From NCBI GenBank assembly GCA_937127245.1, contig CAKZLU010000034.1, positions 1 to 64,000 on the forward strand: a DNA stretch of 64,000 bases. The letters are read 5' to 3'. Shown here in pieces: positions 17,822-27,798 of this stretch (within the stretch, counting starts at the first letter, position 1; each line of letters begins with the position of its first letter). The stretch is from an uncultured Actinomycetes bacterium (GTDB taxonomy: Bacteria; Actinomycetota; Geothermincolia; Fen-727; JACVIW01). A model generated the notes under the pieces. The model was not told the DNA's origin. It saw only the letters and a program-made list of their open reading frames with translations, and made no database searches. Both the position numbers and the translations under genes were made by a program.

Positions 17822-18877
17822 CTAATATATGAACATCGCGTCTCCGAAAGAGTAGAATCTGTATCGCTTCTCAACAGCAATCTTGTAGGCCCTCATAATG
17901 AGTTCGATGCCTCCAAAGGCGCAAACAAGAAAGAGAAGGGTTGAGCGGGGAAAGTGAAAGTTGGTTATAATCGCATCTACTGCCTGAAACTCATGCCCAG
18001 GTTTGATAAAAAGGTCCGTTCTCCCCTCGTGGGGAAGGACGCGCAGAGGCTTTTCGGCTGTATCTTTCGCTCTCGTTTTAGCCTTCATAGCGGCGGTTTC
18101 GAGCGCTCGGACAACGGTGGTTCCAACAGCAATCACGCGTCCGGTGCAGTTGTTGACCAGTGATGCGCAATTTTCGTCTACCTTGAACCATTCACTATGC
18201 ATCTTGTGGTCCTCAATGTTTTCGGTCCGCACCGGGGTGAAGGTGTCCGCGCCAACGGCAAGTTCAATTTCAGCAATTTTTACCCCCTTCCGCCTGATCT
18301 CTGAAAGAAGTCCAATAGTGAAGTGGAGACCCGCGGTAGGCGCGGCAGCCGAAATCTCCCTGCGCGAGTAAACTGTTTGATAGCGCCTTACGTCAATTTG
18401 CGGATTTTTGATGTAAGGAGGCAGCGGAATGTTTCCCGCTTCGAACACCCTCTCGTCTGTAACCCCCCGCCCGTTTCGCGAAGTGAAGCGTATTACCGCG
18501 CGCCCAATAGAAGGTTTCATCTCAACCAGCGCTTTCAAATCTTTTCCGGGAAACTCAATCTCGGTTCCTTCCTTGATTCTTGCTCCACCCGTCAGAGCAA
18601 GCCAACGGCTTTCACCCTGTCTTTCAAGAAGCAAGAGCTCCACCTTACCACCTGTTTCGGATTTTTTTCCCAAAAGCCGTCCTGGAAACACCTTAGTGGT
18701 GTTTAGCACAAGACAATCCTCCGGTTCGAGAATTTTCACGATGTCCTTGAATATGAGATGAGATATTTCTCCGCTCGATTTATTCACCACCATGAGACGG
18801 CTTTCATCCCTATTTTCAAGGGGAACCTGCGCAATCAGGTCTTCGGGAAGATGGTAATCGAAGAGTTTTGTGTCCAT
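17822..18877 (-). CDS. queA: S-adenosylmethionine:tRNA ribosyltransferase-isomerase
   Basis: QueA transfers and rearranges the ribosyl group of SAM onto preQ1 in tRNA to give epoxyqueuosine. The 351-residue protein starts with the family hallmark LFDYHLPEDLIAQVPLENRDESRLMV and contains FPGRLLGKK, AAPTAGLHFT and GHEFQAVDAIITNFHFPRS pieces in the expected order. It directly follows queH with a 1 bp gap, so the two final queuosine steps are encoded together; tgt lies 220 bp further on. Confidence 0.96.
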   Translation of the reverse strand: MDTKLFDYHLPEDLIAQVPLENRDESRLMVVNKSSGEISHLIFKDIVKILEPEDCLVLNTTKVFPGRLLGKKSETGGKVELLLLERQGESRWLALTGGARIKEGTEIEFPGKDLKALVEMKPSIGRAVIRFTSRNGRGVTDERVFEAGNIPLPPYIKNPQIDVRRYQTVYSRREISAAAPTAGLHFTIGLLSEIRRKGVKIAEIELAVGADTFTPVRTENIEDHKMHSEWFKVDENCASLVNNCTGRVIAVGTTVVRALETAAMKAKTRAKDTAEKPLRVLPHEGRTDLFIKPGHEFQAVDAIITNFHFPRSTLLFLVCAFGGIELIMRAYKIAVEKRYRFYSFGDAMFIY

Positions 18878-18878
18878 T

Positions 18879-19661
18879 TCAGAATCGCCCGTGTTTATAA
18901 TATCTCTCCTTCTCGCTATAGACGCAGCCGCAATAAGGTTGCCTGTAAATACCGAGCTCTCTGCTTATCCTGACGCTCTGGCGGTAGCCCCCGGTCAAAT
19001 CATCATCGATGAACAGTACACCGTGCGCGATCGCTGAATCAGCCCCGGCTGACCTTATCAGGCTCTGTTCCTGGTAAGGGCTTGCGAGAAGAGTTGTCGA
19101 AAAAAGCCCCATTTCCATTTCTTTTGCCTTTGACGCGGACTTATCCAACCTTATGCGGTAACAGAGCGCGCACCTGATGTTCGCGTGCTTCACGCCACCG
19201 CTGTCCGCAGGAACTTTTGGTCCCGCGAAAGTAACCGTCTCCTTTTCCATATTCCACCGCGAAAAAAGAGCAAGCATCCGCCTCATTGAATAATAGCGCC
19301 TTGAAAGCGAATGCCAACTACTCCCGCTTTCGAAAGCAAAGCCATGCGAATAACTCGCCAAGGCGGGCTGCCCAAATGGATAGTCCTCAAGTTCAACCGC
19401 ATCGAACCCTTTCGAAAACGCAAAAGCGCTCGGAGCGACCTCGAAGATATATGACTCCATGTCATATTCCCCAATTTCATAACCAATTGAGTTTTTTTCG
19501 CAATACTCGACGAACGCATCCAGCCGCCGTGCGTACTCACTGTAAGGCTGTATGTTGGGGTTGTAAAAATATGCCGTAACCTGGAATCCTTTCTCCTGGA
19601 AAAATCTGTGAGGATATATCAGGCATGGAGCGCAGCACGAATGCAACAGCAATTTTTTCAT
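18879..19661 (-). CDS. queH: Epoxyqueuosine reductase QueH with internal insertion
   Basis: QueH reduces epoxyqueuosine to queuosine in tRNA, replacing the cobalamin enzyme QueG, often in anaerobes. The 260-residue protein has the family's cysteine motifs HSCCAPC near the N terminus, RCALCYRIRLDKSA in the middle and PYCGC near the end, plus TTLLASPYQEQ. QueH proteins are usually near 180-220 residues. Here a stretch of roughly 60 residues (about 80-140, with many Ser, Phe and Tyr) is inserted before RCALCY, so the substrate-facing side may differ. It begins the queH-queA operon. Confidence 0.9.
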   Translation of the reverse strand: MKKLLLHSCCAPCLIYPHRFFQEKGFQVTAYFYNPNIQPYSEYARRLDAFVEYCEKNSIGYEIGEYDMESYIFEVAPSAFAFSKGFDAVELEDYPFGQPALASYSHGFAFESGSSWHSLSRRYYSMRRMLALFSRWNMEKETVTFAGPKVPADSGGVKHANIRCALCYRIRLDKSASKAKEMEMGLFSTTLLASPYQEQSLIRSAGADSAIAHGVLFIDDDLTGGYRQSVRISRELGIYRQPYCGCVYSEKERYYKHGRF

Positions 19662-19823
19662 TTAAAGATCACCCCACCTCGCTCCAGCTACCGCTTAAGG
19701 AAGCTCAGCGGTCTTATAATATTCATCCCTGAAATATCCTAACTCAAACAGAATATCTGGCGTAGACTTATTGAAAAAGCATCCAGACATGAGTAATTCC
19801 GATTTGCGCAACGGGAGCGTTAG

Positions 19824-20846
19824 CTAAAACAGGGGCGTGTCCAGACCGCCTGTTTCCTTGCCCAAATGCTCGTAAGCTCTCGGTGTGGCAACCCTTCCCC
19901 TGGGAGTTCGCTTTAGAAAACCGAGCATCATCAAGAAAGGCTCATGCACTTCCTCGATAGTATCCGGTTCTTCTCCCACAGCTGCGGCAAGCGTCTTCAG
20001 CCCGACCGGACCTCCGGAAAATTTGCTTACAACCACTTCGAGCACAGCCCTGTCAATCACGTCCAGACCCGCGTCATCAACCTGAAGAAGCTGCAGGGCT
20101 CTTACGGCCACTTCCCTGTTTATCACGTTGTCAGCCTCAACCTGGGCAAAATCCCTCACTCTTCTGAGCAGTCGGTTTCCCACTCTCGGCGTTCCCCTCG
20201 AGCGCCTCGCTATTTCAGTGCAGCCTTCGTCGTCAACATCAACTCCGAGAATCTTTGCCGATCTCATGACTATTTCCCGCATATCCTCCAGCGGATAATA
20301 TTCGAGCCTTATGGAGACGCCAAATCTTGAAAGAAGCGGCGCGCTCATCAAACCCATCCTCGTGGTTGCACCAACCAGTGTGAACTTTGGAAGATCAAGC
20401 CTAACAGTCCTTGCGGCGGGCCCTTTGCCTATCACTATGTCAATTTTGAAATCCTCCATGGCAGGGTAGAGTATTTCTTCCACCGTTTTTGGGAGTCTGT
20501 GTATTTCGTCAATGAAAAGCACGTCCCCGGGCTCAAGGTTTGTGAGTATGGCGGCCAGATCACCCTGTCTTTCGATCGCGGGTCCGCTCGTGGGACGAAT
20601 ATTCACGCCGAGTTCCGTCGCTATGATGTTGGCTAAAGTGGTCTTCCCGAGACCGGGCGGACCAGAGAGAAGAACGTGATCTAGCGCCTCATTACGTTTT
20701 TTTGCGGCCTCGATGAAAATTCTGAGCTGCTCTTTATTCGCGCTCTGCCCGATGAACTCGGAGAGTTTTTTCGGGCGAAGAGTGAGGTCAAGCGCTATGT
20801 CCTCATCAGTTACCTCTTTTGAAGTCACGCTCTTTGCTTCATCGCT
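19824..20846 (-). CDS. ruvB: Holliday junction branch migration ATPase RuvB
   Basis: Hexameric AAA+ motor that drives branch migration of Holliday junctions with RuvA. Seen are the N-terminal [12 protein letters not shown], Walker [12 protein letters not shown], Walker [10 protein letters not shown], sensor 1 [18 protein letters not shown] and the C-terminal winged-helix domain ([20 protein letters not shown]). The frame extends 21 codons upstream, but the ATG at 20846 gives a normal 340 residues. The C-terminal piece ends [14 protein letters not shown]. It follows ruvA after about 107 bp. Confidence 0.96.
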   Translation of the reverse strand, partial: SDEAKSVTSKEVTDEDIALDLTLRPKKLSEFIGQSANKEQLRIFIEAAKKRNEALDHVLLSGPPGLGKTTLANIIATELGVNIRPTSGPAIERQGDLAAILTNLEPGDVLFIDEIHRLPKTVEEILYPAMEDFKIDIVIGKGPAARTVRLDLPKFTLVGATTRMGLMSAPLLSRFGVSIRLEYYPLEDMREIVMRSAKILGVDVDDEGCTEIARRSRGTPRVGNRLLRRVRDFAQVEADNVINREVAVRALQLLQVDDAGLDVIDRAVLEVVVSKFSGGPVGLKTLAAAVGEEPDTIEEVHEPFLMMLGFLKRTPRGRVATPRAYEHLGKETGGLDTPLF

Positions 20847-20953
20847 CATATAAAGTTTTCCCCCGTTTTCAAAGACGATCGCCCCGGAGCGCAAGCTCCC
20901 GAGCCACAACTGGCAGGTTCTCTTGAGCGTGCGGGGCTTCTATAAAGAAGAAC

Positions 20954-21556
20954 TCATATCTTTGAGCCCATATCCTTCAACGCCAACTGAACAAGCGCTC
21001 CCGCCCCCAGAGACTCAAAGCCAGGCTTACTCCTCAATCCCTCGAGGGCTTTCCGAGCCTCCATAGCCGAGTAGCCCAGCTGGACAAGCGCCTCGTAAGC
21101 CTCCTCGAAGGCAATTTTCGCCGGCGAGTCGAGGCTTGCGGCAAGGTCAACAGGGAGCCCCACCTTATCCCTCATCTCGAGAACAAGCCTCTGCGCGCCT
21201 TTCTTACCAAGACCGGGAATCCTGGTAAGAGAGTCAATATCCTGATTTCTCACGATCTCCTCGAAGCGCTCGGATGAATAGACCGAGAGAACCGCGAGCG
21301 CTTTTGCGGCGCCGAAACCGGACACCGAAAGAAGTGTGACGAAAAGCTCTCTGTCACGCTCGTCGTCGAAACCATAGAGGTTTATCGCATCGTCGCGGAC
21401 GTGAAGGTAAGTTTGGAGAGACACCCTTGAGCCCACAGGCGGAGAGGACTCGAGCGTCTTTAAGGGTACCCTCACCTCGACCCCGAAACCTCCAACTGAA
21501 ATCACCAGGCTGTTTACGCCCTTCTTAATTATCTTTCCCTCAATGCTTGAAATCAT
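20954..21556 (-). CDS. ruvA: Holliday junction DNA helicase subunit RuvA
   Basis: Tetrameric junction-binding protein that loads RuvB. The 200-residue product has an N-terminal OB fold (MISSIEGKIIKKG), the conserved FVTLLSVSGFGAAKALAVL helix-hairpin-helix, a second hairpin in LTRIPGLGKKGAQRLVLEM and a C-terminal RuvB-binding three-helix domain (AYEALVQLGYSAMEARKAL). Length is standard. It sits between ruvC and ruvB in the usual order. Confidence 0.96.
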   Translation of the reverse strand: MISSIEGKIIKKGVNSLVISVGGFGVEVRVPLKTLESSPPVGSRVSLQTYLHVRDDAINLYGFDDERDRELFVTLLSVSGFGAAKALAVLSVYSSERFEEIVRNQDIDSLTRIPGLGKKGAQRLVLEMRDKVGLPVDLAASLDSPAKIAFEEAYEALVQLGYSAMEARKALEGLRSKPGFESLGAGALVQLALKDMGSKI

Positions 21557-21623
21557 GCTTCATTCTCCGCTAAAGAATCATACAATCCGAATGTAACAGC
21601 CCCCCATAAAGCGGCAAGGAGAC

Positions 21624-22121
21624 TTATTTTGCTTTATCCACGCGCTCCACCAAACTTGCGTGATGGAGGTGGCAAAGCGCGAGCGCCAGAGCGTCACAGG
21701 CGTGGTGGGAGACCCCTTTAGAATCGAAGCCCAGAAGAGCGCCCACCATGTAGGCGACCTGCTCCTTCGACGCGTTTCCGTTCCCCACAACTGCCTGCTT
21801 GACCTGAAGCGGAGTGTATTCCTCACACCGTACTTTCAGGTGAGAACACGCAAGCATTATCACGCCCCTCGCCTCACCAACTTCAACGGCGGTTTTCAAG
21901 TTGGTGTTGAAGAACAGCTGCTCGACAACAGCCACATCGGGTGATAACTCCCTGAGCAGGGACTGGACATCGGTGTAAATCATTTCGAGTCGGGAGGGAA
22001 GACCGCAATCCGCCGGCGTGGTGATGGAACCGAAAGGACCCATGGACATTTTCCCGCCCTTCTTTATCACCATTCCGTACCCGGTAGCAGCAATACCGGG
22101 GTCTATCCCGAGAACCTTCAA
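21624..22121 (-). CDS. ruvC: Holliday junction endonuclease RuvC
   Basis: Dimeric resolvase that nicks Holliday junctions. Catalytic acidic residues are visible in the first strand (VLGIDPGIAATGYG), in VVEQLFFNTN and in the final HHACDALALALCH. The frame extends upstream to overlap yebC, but the family starts a residue or two before VLGIDPG. A TTG at 22121, six bases after a G-rich Shine-Dalgarno-like run, gives a normal 165 residues and is chosen. Gene order yebC-ruvC-ruvA-ruvB matches actinobacteria. Confidence 0.93.
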   Translation of the reverse strand: MKVLGIDPGIAATGYGMVIKKGGKMSMGPFGSITTPADCGLPSRLEMIYTDVQSLLRELSPDVAVVEQLFFNTNLKTAVEVGEARGVIMLACSHLKVRCEEYTPLQVKQAVVGNGNASKEQVAYMVGALLGFDSKGVSHHACDALALALCHLHHASLVERVDKAK

Positions 22122-22189
22122 AAAAGACCCCCGATTCGCATCAACACGCCGGCGCCTAACCAATTCGCTACGCGCCGACCCTATCGGCA

Positions 22190-22951
22190 TCAAAGAGAAG
22201 CCATCTCCTCCATGACCTCATCGGGTATATCGAAATTCGCGTAAACATCATGGACGTCATCCAGTTCTTCCAGAGCCTCAACCAGGCGGAGAACTTTGCG
22301 CGCGCTTTCCCTGTCAAGTTTAACGGTGGTTTTGGGGAACATGGTGAGTTCAGCGCTCTCCGGCTCCACGCCCGCTTCCACGAGTTTATCCCTGACCGTG
22401 CGGAAATGCTCAACGTCCGTGACTATTTCCCAGTAATCCTCGCCCTCGCTTTTCATATCGTCTGCTCCTCCATCAAGTGCGATGGCGAGAAGCTCCTCTT
22501 CATCAGGAGCCTGGTCCTTCCTTATCAGAAAAACGCCCTTCTTCTCGAATATCCAGGCAACCGAACCAGCCTCACCCAGCCTGCCGCCGGCTCTCGTGAA
22601 AACCCTTCGCACATCAGAGGTGGTCCTGTTGCGGTTATCGGTCAGAGCCTCAACCAGAATGGCGACGCCGCCCTCACCGTAGCCCTCGAAGCTCACCGGT
22701 TCAAGCTGTGATCCCCCCGAGCCCTCACCCGTGCCTTTCGCTATCGCCCTTTTTATATTTTCCATGGGCATACTATAACTTCTGGCAAGTTCAATTGCGG
22801 AAGCGAGCGCCGGATTGGCGTCGGGGTTACCCCCGCCAAGCCTCGCGGCCACGGCGATCTTCTGGGATAACTTGCCGAATAGTTGACCCCTCTTCGCGTC
22901 CTCCTTGCTCTTCTTGTGTTTGATCGAGTGCCATTTTGAATGACCTGACAT
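22190..22951 (-). CDS. yebC: YebC/PmpR-family protein
   Basis: The 253-residue protein starts with the invariant MSGHSKWHSIKHKK and includes NPALASAIELARSYSMP and GTGEGSGG, so it is a full-length YebC. Members act as DNA-binding regulators or, as more recently shown for some, help ribosomes through polyproline stretches; which applies here cannot be told from sequence. Its place between pdxT and ruvC is the usual actinobacterial one. Confidence 0.95.
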   Translation of the reverse strand: MSGHSKWHSIKHKKSKEDAKRGQLFGKLSQKIAVAARLGGGNPDANPALASAIELARSYSMPMENIKRAIAKGTGEGSGGSQLEPVSFEGYGEGGVAILVEALTDNRNRTTSDVRRVFTRAGGRLGEAGSVAWIFEKKGVFLIRKDQAPDEEELLAIALDGGADDMKSEGEDYWEIVTDVEHFRTVRDKLVEAGVEPESAELTMFPKTTVKLDRESARKVLRLVEALEELDDVHDVYANFDIPDEVMEEMASL

Positions 22952-22966
22952 CTTTCAAACCTCCAG

Positions 22967-23572
22967 TTAGGGCGCCTCTTTGCGCTCACGCACCATCTTC
23001 AAGAAGTACTGATGCACCCTGAGGTCGGGCGTAAGTTCAGGGTGAAACGCCGCCACTAAATAATTTCTATCTCTCGCCATGATTATACCTTCATCAATCC
23101 TTGCCATTACCCGAACTTCCGGACCCGCGCTTAATACCACCGGAGCTCTGATGAAAACCGCCCTGAAAGGCTCATTCTCCGATTCTATTCCGGAGATTAT
23201 GATATCCCTCTCGAAAGAGTCCACCTGCCTTCCGAATGCGTTTCTCTCGACCTCGATGTCAGCCAAACCGAGAATCGGGCCATGCTTGCCCCTGACGCGC
23301 TTAGCAAGAACAATCAGTCCCGTGCATGTGCCGAAAATCGGGACCCCCGAATTGCTGATTTCGGTAATGGGAGGAAAGAAGCCGTACTCCTCAAGAAGCC
23401 TGCCTATCGTGGTGCTTTCGCCACCAGGGATAATGAGCCCATCAATACCCGTAAGCCCGGAGGCTCTTTTGACCCCGATCCCCCGGGCTCCGCATTTTTC
23501 TATCATTTCAAGGTGTTCGCTCACAGCTCCCTGCAGCGCGAGCACCCCTATAACCAAGCTATTACCATCCAC
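22967..23572 (-). CDS. pdxT: Pyridoxal 5'-phosphate synthase glutaminase subunit PdxT
   Basis: Class I glutamine amidotransferase that supplies ammonia to PdxS for vitamin B6 synthesis. The 201-residue protein shows [12 protein letters not shown], the GGESTT oxyanion segment, the nucleophile Cys in [11 protein letters not shown] and the His-Glu pair of [10 protein letters not shown], so the triad is complete. It overlaps the end of pdxS by 11 bp, consistent with equal production of the two subunits. Confidence 0.96.
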   Translation of the reverse strand: MDGNSLVIGVLALQGAVSEHLEMIEKCGARGIGVKRASGLTGIDGLIIPGGESTTIGRLLEEYGFFPPITEISNSGVPIFGTCTGLIVLAKRVRGKHGPILGLADIEVERNAFGRQVDSFERDIIISGIESENEPFRAVFIRAPVVLSAGPEVRVMARIDEGIIMARDRNYLVAAFHPELTPDLRVHQYFLKMVRERKEAP

Positions 23573-24494
23573 GGAACTGTATCAACTGCTCCTTAGGTAT
23601 CTCCGATATCTCAAGACCGCGCATTGGCTCGCCTATTCCGCGCGATACTTTCGCGATCAGGTCCGCGTCCTCATAGTGAGTGGTCGCATGCACGATAGCC
23701 CTCGCCCTCGCGGCTGGATTCTCGGATTTGAAGATGCCCGATCCCACGAAAACACCGTCAGCGCCAAGCTGCATCATAAGCGCCGCGTCAGCAGGCGTCG
23801 CTATTCCTCCGGCTGAAAAATTTACGACCGGAAGCTTGCCTGTTTTCGCGACCTCGCAAACCAGGTCGTATGGTGCCCTGAGTTCTTTCGCGGCGCTCAT
23901 CAATTCCTCTTCCGGCAGCGTGGTAAGTCTTCTTATTTCGCTCATGATTGCTCTCATGTGACGGACAGCCTCAACAACGTTTCCGGTCCCGGCTTCTCCC
24001 TTGGTGCGGATCATCGCGGCTCCCTCTCCTATTCTCCTCAGAGCCTCGCCCAGGTTGGTCGCACCGCAAACGAAAGGCACCTTGAAGGCGTGCTTGTTTA
24101 TATGATGGCTCTCATCAGCGGGAGTCAAAACCTCACTTTCGTCAATGAAATCAACACCCAGCGCCTCGAGAACTTGGGCTTCGACAAAATGGCCGATCCT
24201 GACCTTTGCCATGACTGGAATCGTCACAGCCTTCATGATCGCCTCGATTACCGCGGGGTCCGCCATCCTAGCAACGCCTCCCGCGGCGCGAATGTCAGCC
24301 GGAACTCTTTCAAGCGCCATTACCGCCACAGCGCCAGCGTCCTCAGCTATTTTTGCCTGCTCAACGGAGGTGACGTCCATTATCACGCCTCCTTTGAGCA
24401 TTTCGGCAAGACCCCTCTTTACGCGTTCGGTTCCCTTTTCCAACTTGACCTCCGAACCATTTAGTTTTTGAGTTTGATTATCTTCAAGTTTCAT
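23562..24494 (-). CDS. pdxS: Pyridoxal 5'-phosphate synthase subunit PdxS
   Basis: TIM-barrel lyase that builds PLP from ribose 5-phosphate, glyceraldehyde 3-phosphate and ammonia. Recognised by [21 protein letters not shown], the active-site lysine in [14 protein letters not shown], the [21 protein letters not shown] phosphate region in pieces, and [12 protein letters not shown]. An in-frame TTG at 24503 is also possible; the ATG at 24494 gives 310 residues. The start region overlaps the palindrome GACAATTGTC. About 100 bp separates it from the DUF3048 gene upstream. Confidence 0.96.
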   Translation of the reverse strand: MKLEDNQTQKLNGSEVKLEKGTERVKRGLAEMLKGGVIMDVTSVEQAKIAEDAGAVAVMALERVPADIRAAGGVARMADPAVIEAIMKAVTIPVMAKVRIGHFVEAQVLEALGVDFIDESEVLTPADESHHINKHAFKVPFVCGATNLGEALRRIGEGAAMIRTKGEAGTGNVVEAVRHMRAIMSEIRRLTTLPEEELMSAAKELRAPYDLVCEVAKTGKLPVVNFSAGGIATPADAALMMQLGADGVFVGSGIFKSENPAARARAIVHATTHYEDADLIAKVSRGIGEPMRGLEISEIPKEQLIQFRGW

Positions 24495-24594
24495 ATTAGA
24501 CAATTGTCATTTTCCGGGCAACCGGGCAATTTCCCAGGTGCAATCTTAACTTCAGCCCGCGCGGAACGCGCATTCCCTCGACGAAGAGATTCAA

Positions 24595-25740
24595 TCAATC
24601 GAAAGTGGCTTGATACTGTGACCCGACAATCTCAACCCATACCGATCCCGGCTTTATCTTTATCACCTTTCCCGAATTATCCCTGAAAACCGTGTGGCTT
24701 GCTCTGGAAAGCTTTTCCCAGTTAGCGTCAAACATAAGTCCGCAGGTGAACACTTGCGCTCTTCCGGAACCCACAATTCCCAGATCAGGAGTCGTCGCCC
24801 CCCTGACATCTCGAAGGGAGGTCGCCCCCACGGTTACATACTGGATGATAACGGTCGATGCAGAAACTTGCTTTCCGGTATTCAGGTCGAGCTGGGGGGT
24901 ACCTGAAACGAATCGCAAGAAATTGCCGTCAGCCGGATTGAAAGACCAGCGCACGTCGCAAGGCTTCTTATAAGGAACATATACGTTGTTTACCGCCACG
25001 GGTCCACCCTGCTCCTGTTCGCCTCCCGTCTGCGTTTGAGCATGAGCGCTTAGGAGCCTTTCCCGCTTTTTTGTGGCATCCTGTTGTTGTTTCTTGCTCA
25101 TGAAGAGAAAAGCCGGTTTGTTCGTTCCGGTAAAAGGATAGGATGAAGCTCCCGCCTGTCTCAATCTCTCGGAAGCAGTATACAGATTGTAGGGAGCTCT
25201 CTTTGATTTTAACCGCCAGTACGCCCCGGTCCAGGTAAGTTCATCGAGATCGGCTATTCCCGAGACCTTGATGATTTCGAGAGTGCTCCGGGCGCCGCCG
25301 CAGTGGGCAAAAACGGGATAATAAGGAAAGGCGATGTCCACATCAGCGGGCCTTGCGCTTCTCACAGGACCTATTGTCTCGCAGTCACGGCACAGGTAAA
25401 GGGCGAGGAATCTCGTTATGCCCCCCTCGATTACCTCCTCGTAAACCACGCACGCCGAGGTGAGACCTGTCTGCGGGCGCGAGCCCGGGTCGTTGCCGAT
25501 CTTGACCGCAACGACCCTCCGGTCAATCGCGGACCTGTCACTGACCTTAGAGCCGCAAAGCGGGCAAACGATTTCTAAAGCGGTTTTACTCCTGGGTTTT
25601 GTTTGTTTTCTGGCGGTCTTGTGCTCGCATCCGCAACCCGATAAGACGAAAAGCAAGATTGAACAGAGGATTGCGGTCACAACCCACCGAAAACAAAGCA
25701 CCGCAACTTTCTCTCCGCTTTTCGCATTAACTAAATCCAT
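24595..25740 (-). CDS. DUF3048 lipoprotein with Cys-pair linker
   Basis: A secreted lipoprotein: a hydrophobic stretch (VVTAILCSILLFVLSGC) ends in the lipobox LSGC, then a short linker and a DUF3048 domain (YerB-like) that fills the rest. Typical DUF3048 segments are VVAVKIGNDPGSRPQTGL, VVYEEVIEGGITRFLALY and GPVRSARPADVD. The role of DUF3048 is unknown, though YerB-type proteins are exported and interact with cell-wall functions. Unusually, the linker contains CPLCG and a later LCRDC, a possible outside-facing metal site or disulfide. An ATG two codons earlier is equally possible. 381 residues. Confidence 0.85.
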   Translation of the reverse strand: MDLVNAKSGEKVAVLCFRWVVTAILCSILLFVLSGCGCEHKTARKQTKPRSKTALEIVCPLCGSKVSDRSAIDRRVVAVKIGNDPGSRPQTGLTSACVVYEEVIEGGITRFLALYLCRDCETIGPVRSARPADVDIAFPYYPVFAHCGGARSTLEIIKVSGIADLDELTWTGAYWRLKSKRAPYNLYTASERLRQAGASSYPFTGTNKPAFLFMSKKQQQDATKKRERLLSAHAQTQTGGEQEQGGPVAVNNVYVPYKKPCDVRWSFNPADGNFLRFVSGTPQLDLNTGKQVSASTVIIQYVTVGATSLRDVRGATTPDLGIVGSGRAQVFTCGLMFDANWEKLSRASHTVFRDNSGKVIKIKPGSVWVEIVGSQYQATFD

Positions 25741-25844
25741 GAGCATCAGGTTATCTATTCAATTCTTGCCCATCTATGTCCTTCCGGAAATAGAAAACGA
25801 TTCAGATCGTGCTGGGGATAAAAACTCGGGGAATCGGACCTTGC

Positions 25845-26792
25845 CTATCGCCATTCAACTGGCGAGTCACCCTCGGGTGCCACGGGCGTGAAGCCCTCGT
25901 ACATTTCCTCGAGCCTTCTTATTCTCTCCTCAATAGGGGGATGGGTGTCAAACAGGCTCGAGCGTTTTCTCTGCCCCTTTCGCCCGTAAAGAGGCTCAAC
26001 GATAAACAGAGGCGCTGTGGCTTTGCTTGCGGTGCGAAGCGGCCTATTTTCATCTCTCAATTTCCTCAACGCGCTCGCAAGCCCGGGGGGATACCGAGTA
26101 AGAAGAGCCGAGTTAGCATCGGCAAGGAATTCTCTCCTCCTGCTCAAGGCAAGTCTTATTATCTGAGCTAAAATCGGCGCGATAATCGCGAGCACGATCC
26201 CCATGACCGCGAGTATGATTCCAGCTCCTCCAGAATCTTCGCGATCATCGCTGAACCATATCAGTCGCAGGAAAATGTCCGAAAGAATCACAACGGTTCC
26301 CACAAGAACCATTGTCAGTGTCTGAAGAAGAATATCATAGTTCTTGATGTGTGAAATCTCGTGACCGATAACGCCCTCGAGTTCCTGATTGTTCATCCTT
26401 TCCAGAAGCCCCGTGGTAACTGCAATCGCGGAGTTTTCAGGATTCCTGCCGGTAGCGAATGCGTTCATAGCGGGGCTTTCGATTACGTATATGCGGGGGG
26501 TAGATATCCCGGCTGCGATAGAGAGCGCCTCAACGGTGTTGCGGTACCTTATGAACTCGCCTTCCGCGACAGGTCTTGCCCCGGTAACCGCGAGAGCTAT
26601 TTTATCGCTCTGGTAATAACTTACAAGACTCATGATAAGGGCGATGATGAAAGCTATTATCAAACCGACATACCAGCCGCTGGGTCCCGCAAGCGCCCTT
26701 CCAATAACATAACCAACCACAAGCACGAAGCAGACAAAGACAAAAACAAGAATGCCCGATTTCCACTTATTTGCGCTTATCTGCTCGTACAA
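25845..26792 (-). CDS. htpX: Membrane zinc metalloprotease HtpX
   Basis: M48-family protease that removes damaged membrane proteins. The zinc motif HEISH lies in LEGVIGHEISHIKNYD. Two N-terminal TM helices and a TM pair after the zinc motif fit the family, as does SRRREFLADANSALLTR with the third ligand. The start is a TTG at 26792, six bases after AAAGGAGGT; it gives a protein beginning YEQISANKWKS, the normal HtpX start, at 315 residues. An upstream start at 26822 would add ten residues before this and lacks support. lemA lies upstream, a very common pairing. Confidence 0.95.
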   Translation of the reverse strand: MYEQISANKWKSGILVFVFVCFVLVVGYVIGRALAGPSGWYVGLIIAFIIALIMSLVSYYQSDKIALAVTGARPVAEGEFIRYRNTVEALSIAAGISTPRIYVIESPAMNAFATGRNPENSAIAVTTGLLERMNNQELEGVIGHEISHIKNYDILLQTLTMVLVGTVVILSDIFLRLIWFSDDREDSGGAGIILAVMGIVLAIIAPILAQIIRLALSRRREFLADANSALLTRYPPGLASALRKLRDENRPLRTASKATAPLFIVEPLYGRKGQRKRSSLFDTHPPIEERIRRLEEMYEGFTPVAPEGDSPVEWR

Positions 26793-27060
26793 ACCAGAAC
26801 CTCCTTTGCCAACGCAATCCAAAAGTGTTTGAGGAAATACCTCCCTGCTACAGGGGCCCGCGCTTGTTCATACTTCGCTCAATAAATAATCGCTTGACAA
26901 ATAATATTATAAAAACAGCGTGAAATGATTGGCATGAGAGATAAGACTCGGCAAAATCCGCTAAAAAGGATTCGCTGTTGTTTGGTAACGAATAAAAATC
27001 TTCGGCCAAGAAAAGGGGCAGGCATTTAAGCGCCTCGAACGCTTCCCAGATTAAAATACC

Positions 27061-27621
27061 TTACGTGAAGCTTACTCTGGGAGCTTCCCTTGCCGCGGGC
27101 GTCTCCGGCTCAAAGTACTCGCGTTTCTCGGTAAATCCGAAAGCGCTCGCGATTATGTTCGCCGGGAATCGCTGCCTCGCGATGTCGTAAGCCATTACCG
27201 CGTCGTTGTAGAACTGCCGTGCGTAGGCAATCTTATTCTCGGTACCTGCGAGTTCCTCCTGAAGCGCCAAGAAATTTTCGTTGGCTTTCAGTTCGGGATA
27301 ATTTTCAGCCACCGCGAAAAGGGTTTTCAGAGCCTCGCTCACCATCCCTTCGGCTTTCGCGTTTTCGCCTACGGTGCTCGCGCTCACCAGCGCCGCACGC
27401 GCTCTGGTAACCATTTCGAAGGTTTCCTTTTCATGAGCGGCGTAACCCTTTACCGTCTCAACCAGATTAGGTATCAGATCGGCCCTTCGGTTAAGCTGAA
27501 CATCGATCTGATGCCAGGCGTTATCCACCCGATTCCTATAGCGAACAAGTTTATTGAACAGATAAATAATGTAGCCGATTAGAAGAACCGCCAAGATAAT
27601 GATCAGCCACAACCACCACAT
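27061..27621 (-). CDS. lemA: LemA family protein
   Basis: 186 residues with one N-terminal membrane helix ([19 protein letters not shown]) and a long helical domain carrying the family signatures [27 protein letters not shown] and [13 protein letters not shown] with a C-terminal [13 protein letters not shown]. LemA proteins are membrane-anchored coiled-coil proteins of unknown function that co-occur with HtpX. About 270 bp with no gene separates it from htpX. Confidence 0.93.
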   Translation of the reverse strand: MWWLWLIIILAVLLIGYIIYLFNKLVRYRNRVDNAWHQIDVQLNRRADLIPNLVETVKGYAAHEKETFEMVTRARAALVSASTVGENAKAEGMVSEALKTLFAVAENYPELKANENFLALQEELAGTENKIAYARQFYNDAVMAYDIARQRFPANIIASAFGFTEKREYFEPETPAAREAPRVSFT

Positions 27622-27798
27622 TTCTCCTCCTCGCTTGAAAACCGTTAAGACATTTTAGCACATCAGGCCAAACATTGATATCGCGTTTTTTACCTCTGCC
27701 TATGTCCGCGGTGAAATGAAACAAAATCACGTTCTTTCCGAAAGGAGCGTAAGAAGCGACCTTCAAGAAATCCGCCCGCGCTGGCACAAGGATATCGC

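Noticed and set aside
23079..23816. 245-residue plus-strand frame
   Set aside because: Antisense to pdxT and pdxS, which are certain genes; codon pattern is a shadow.
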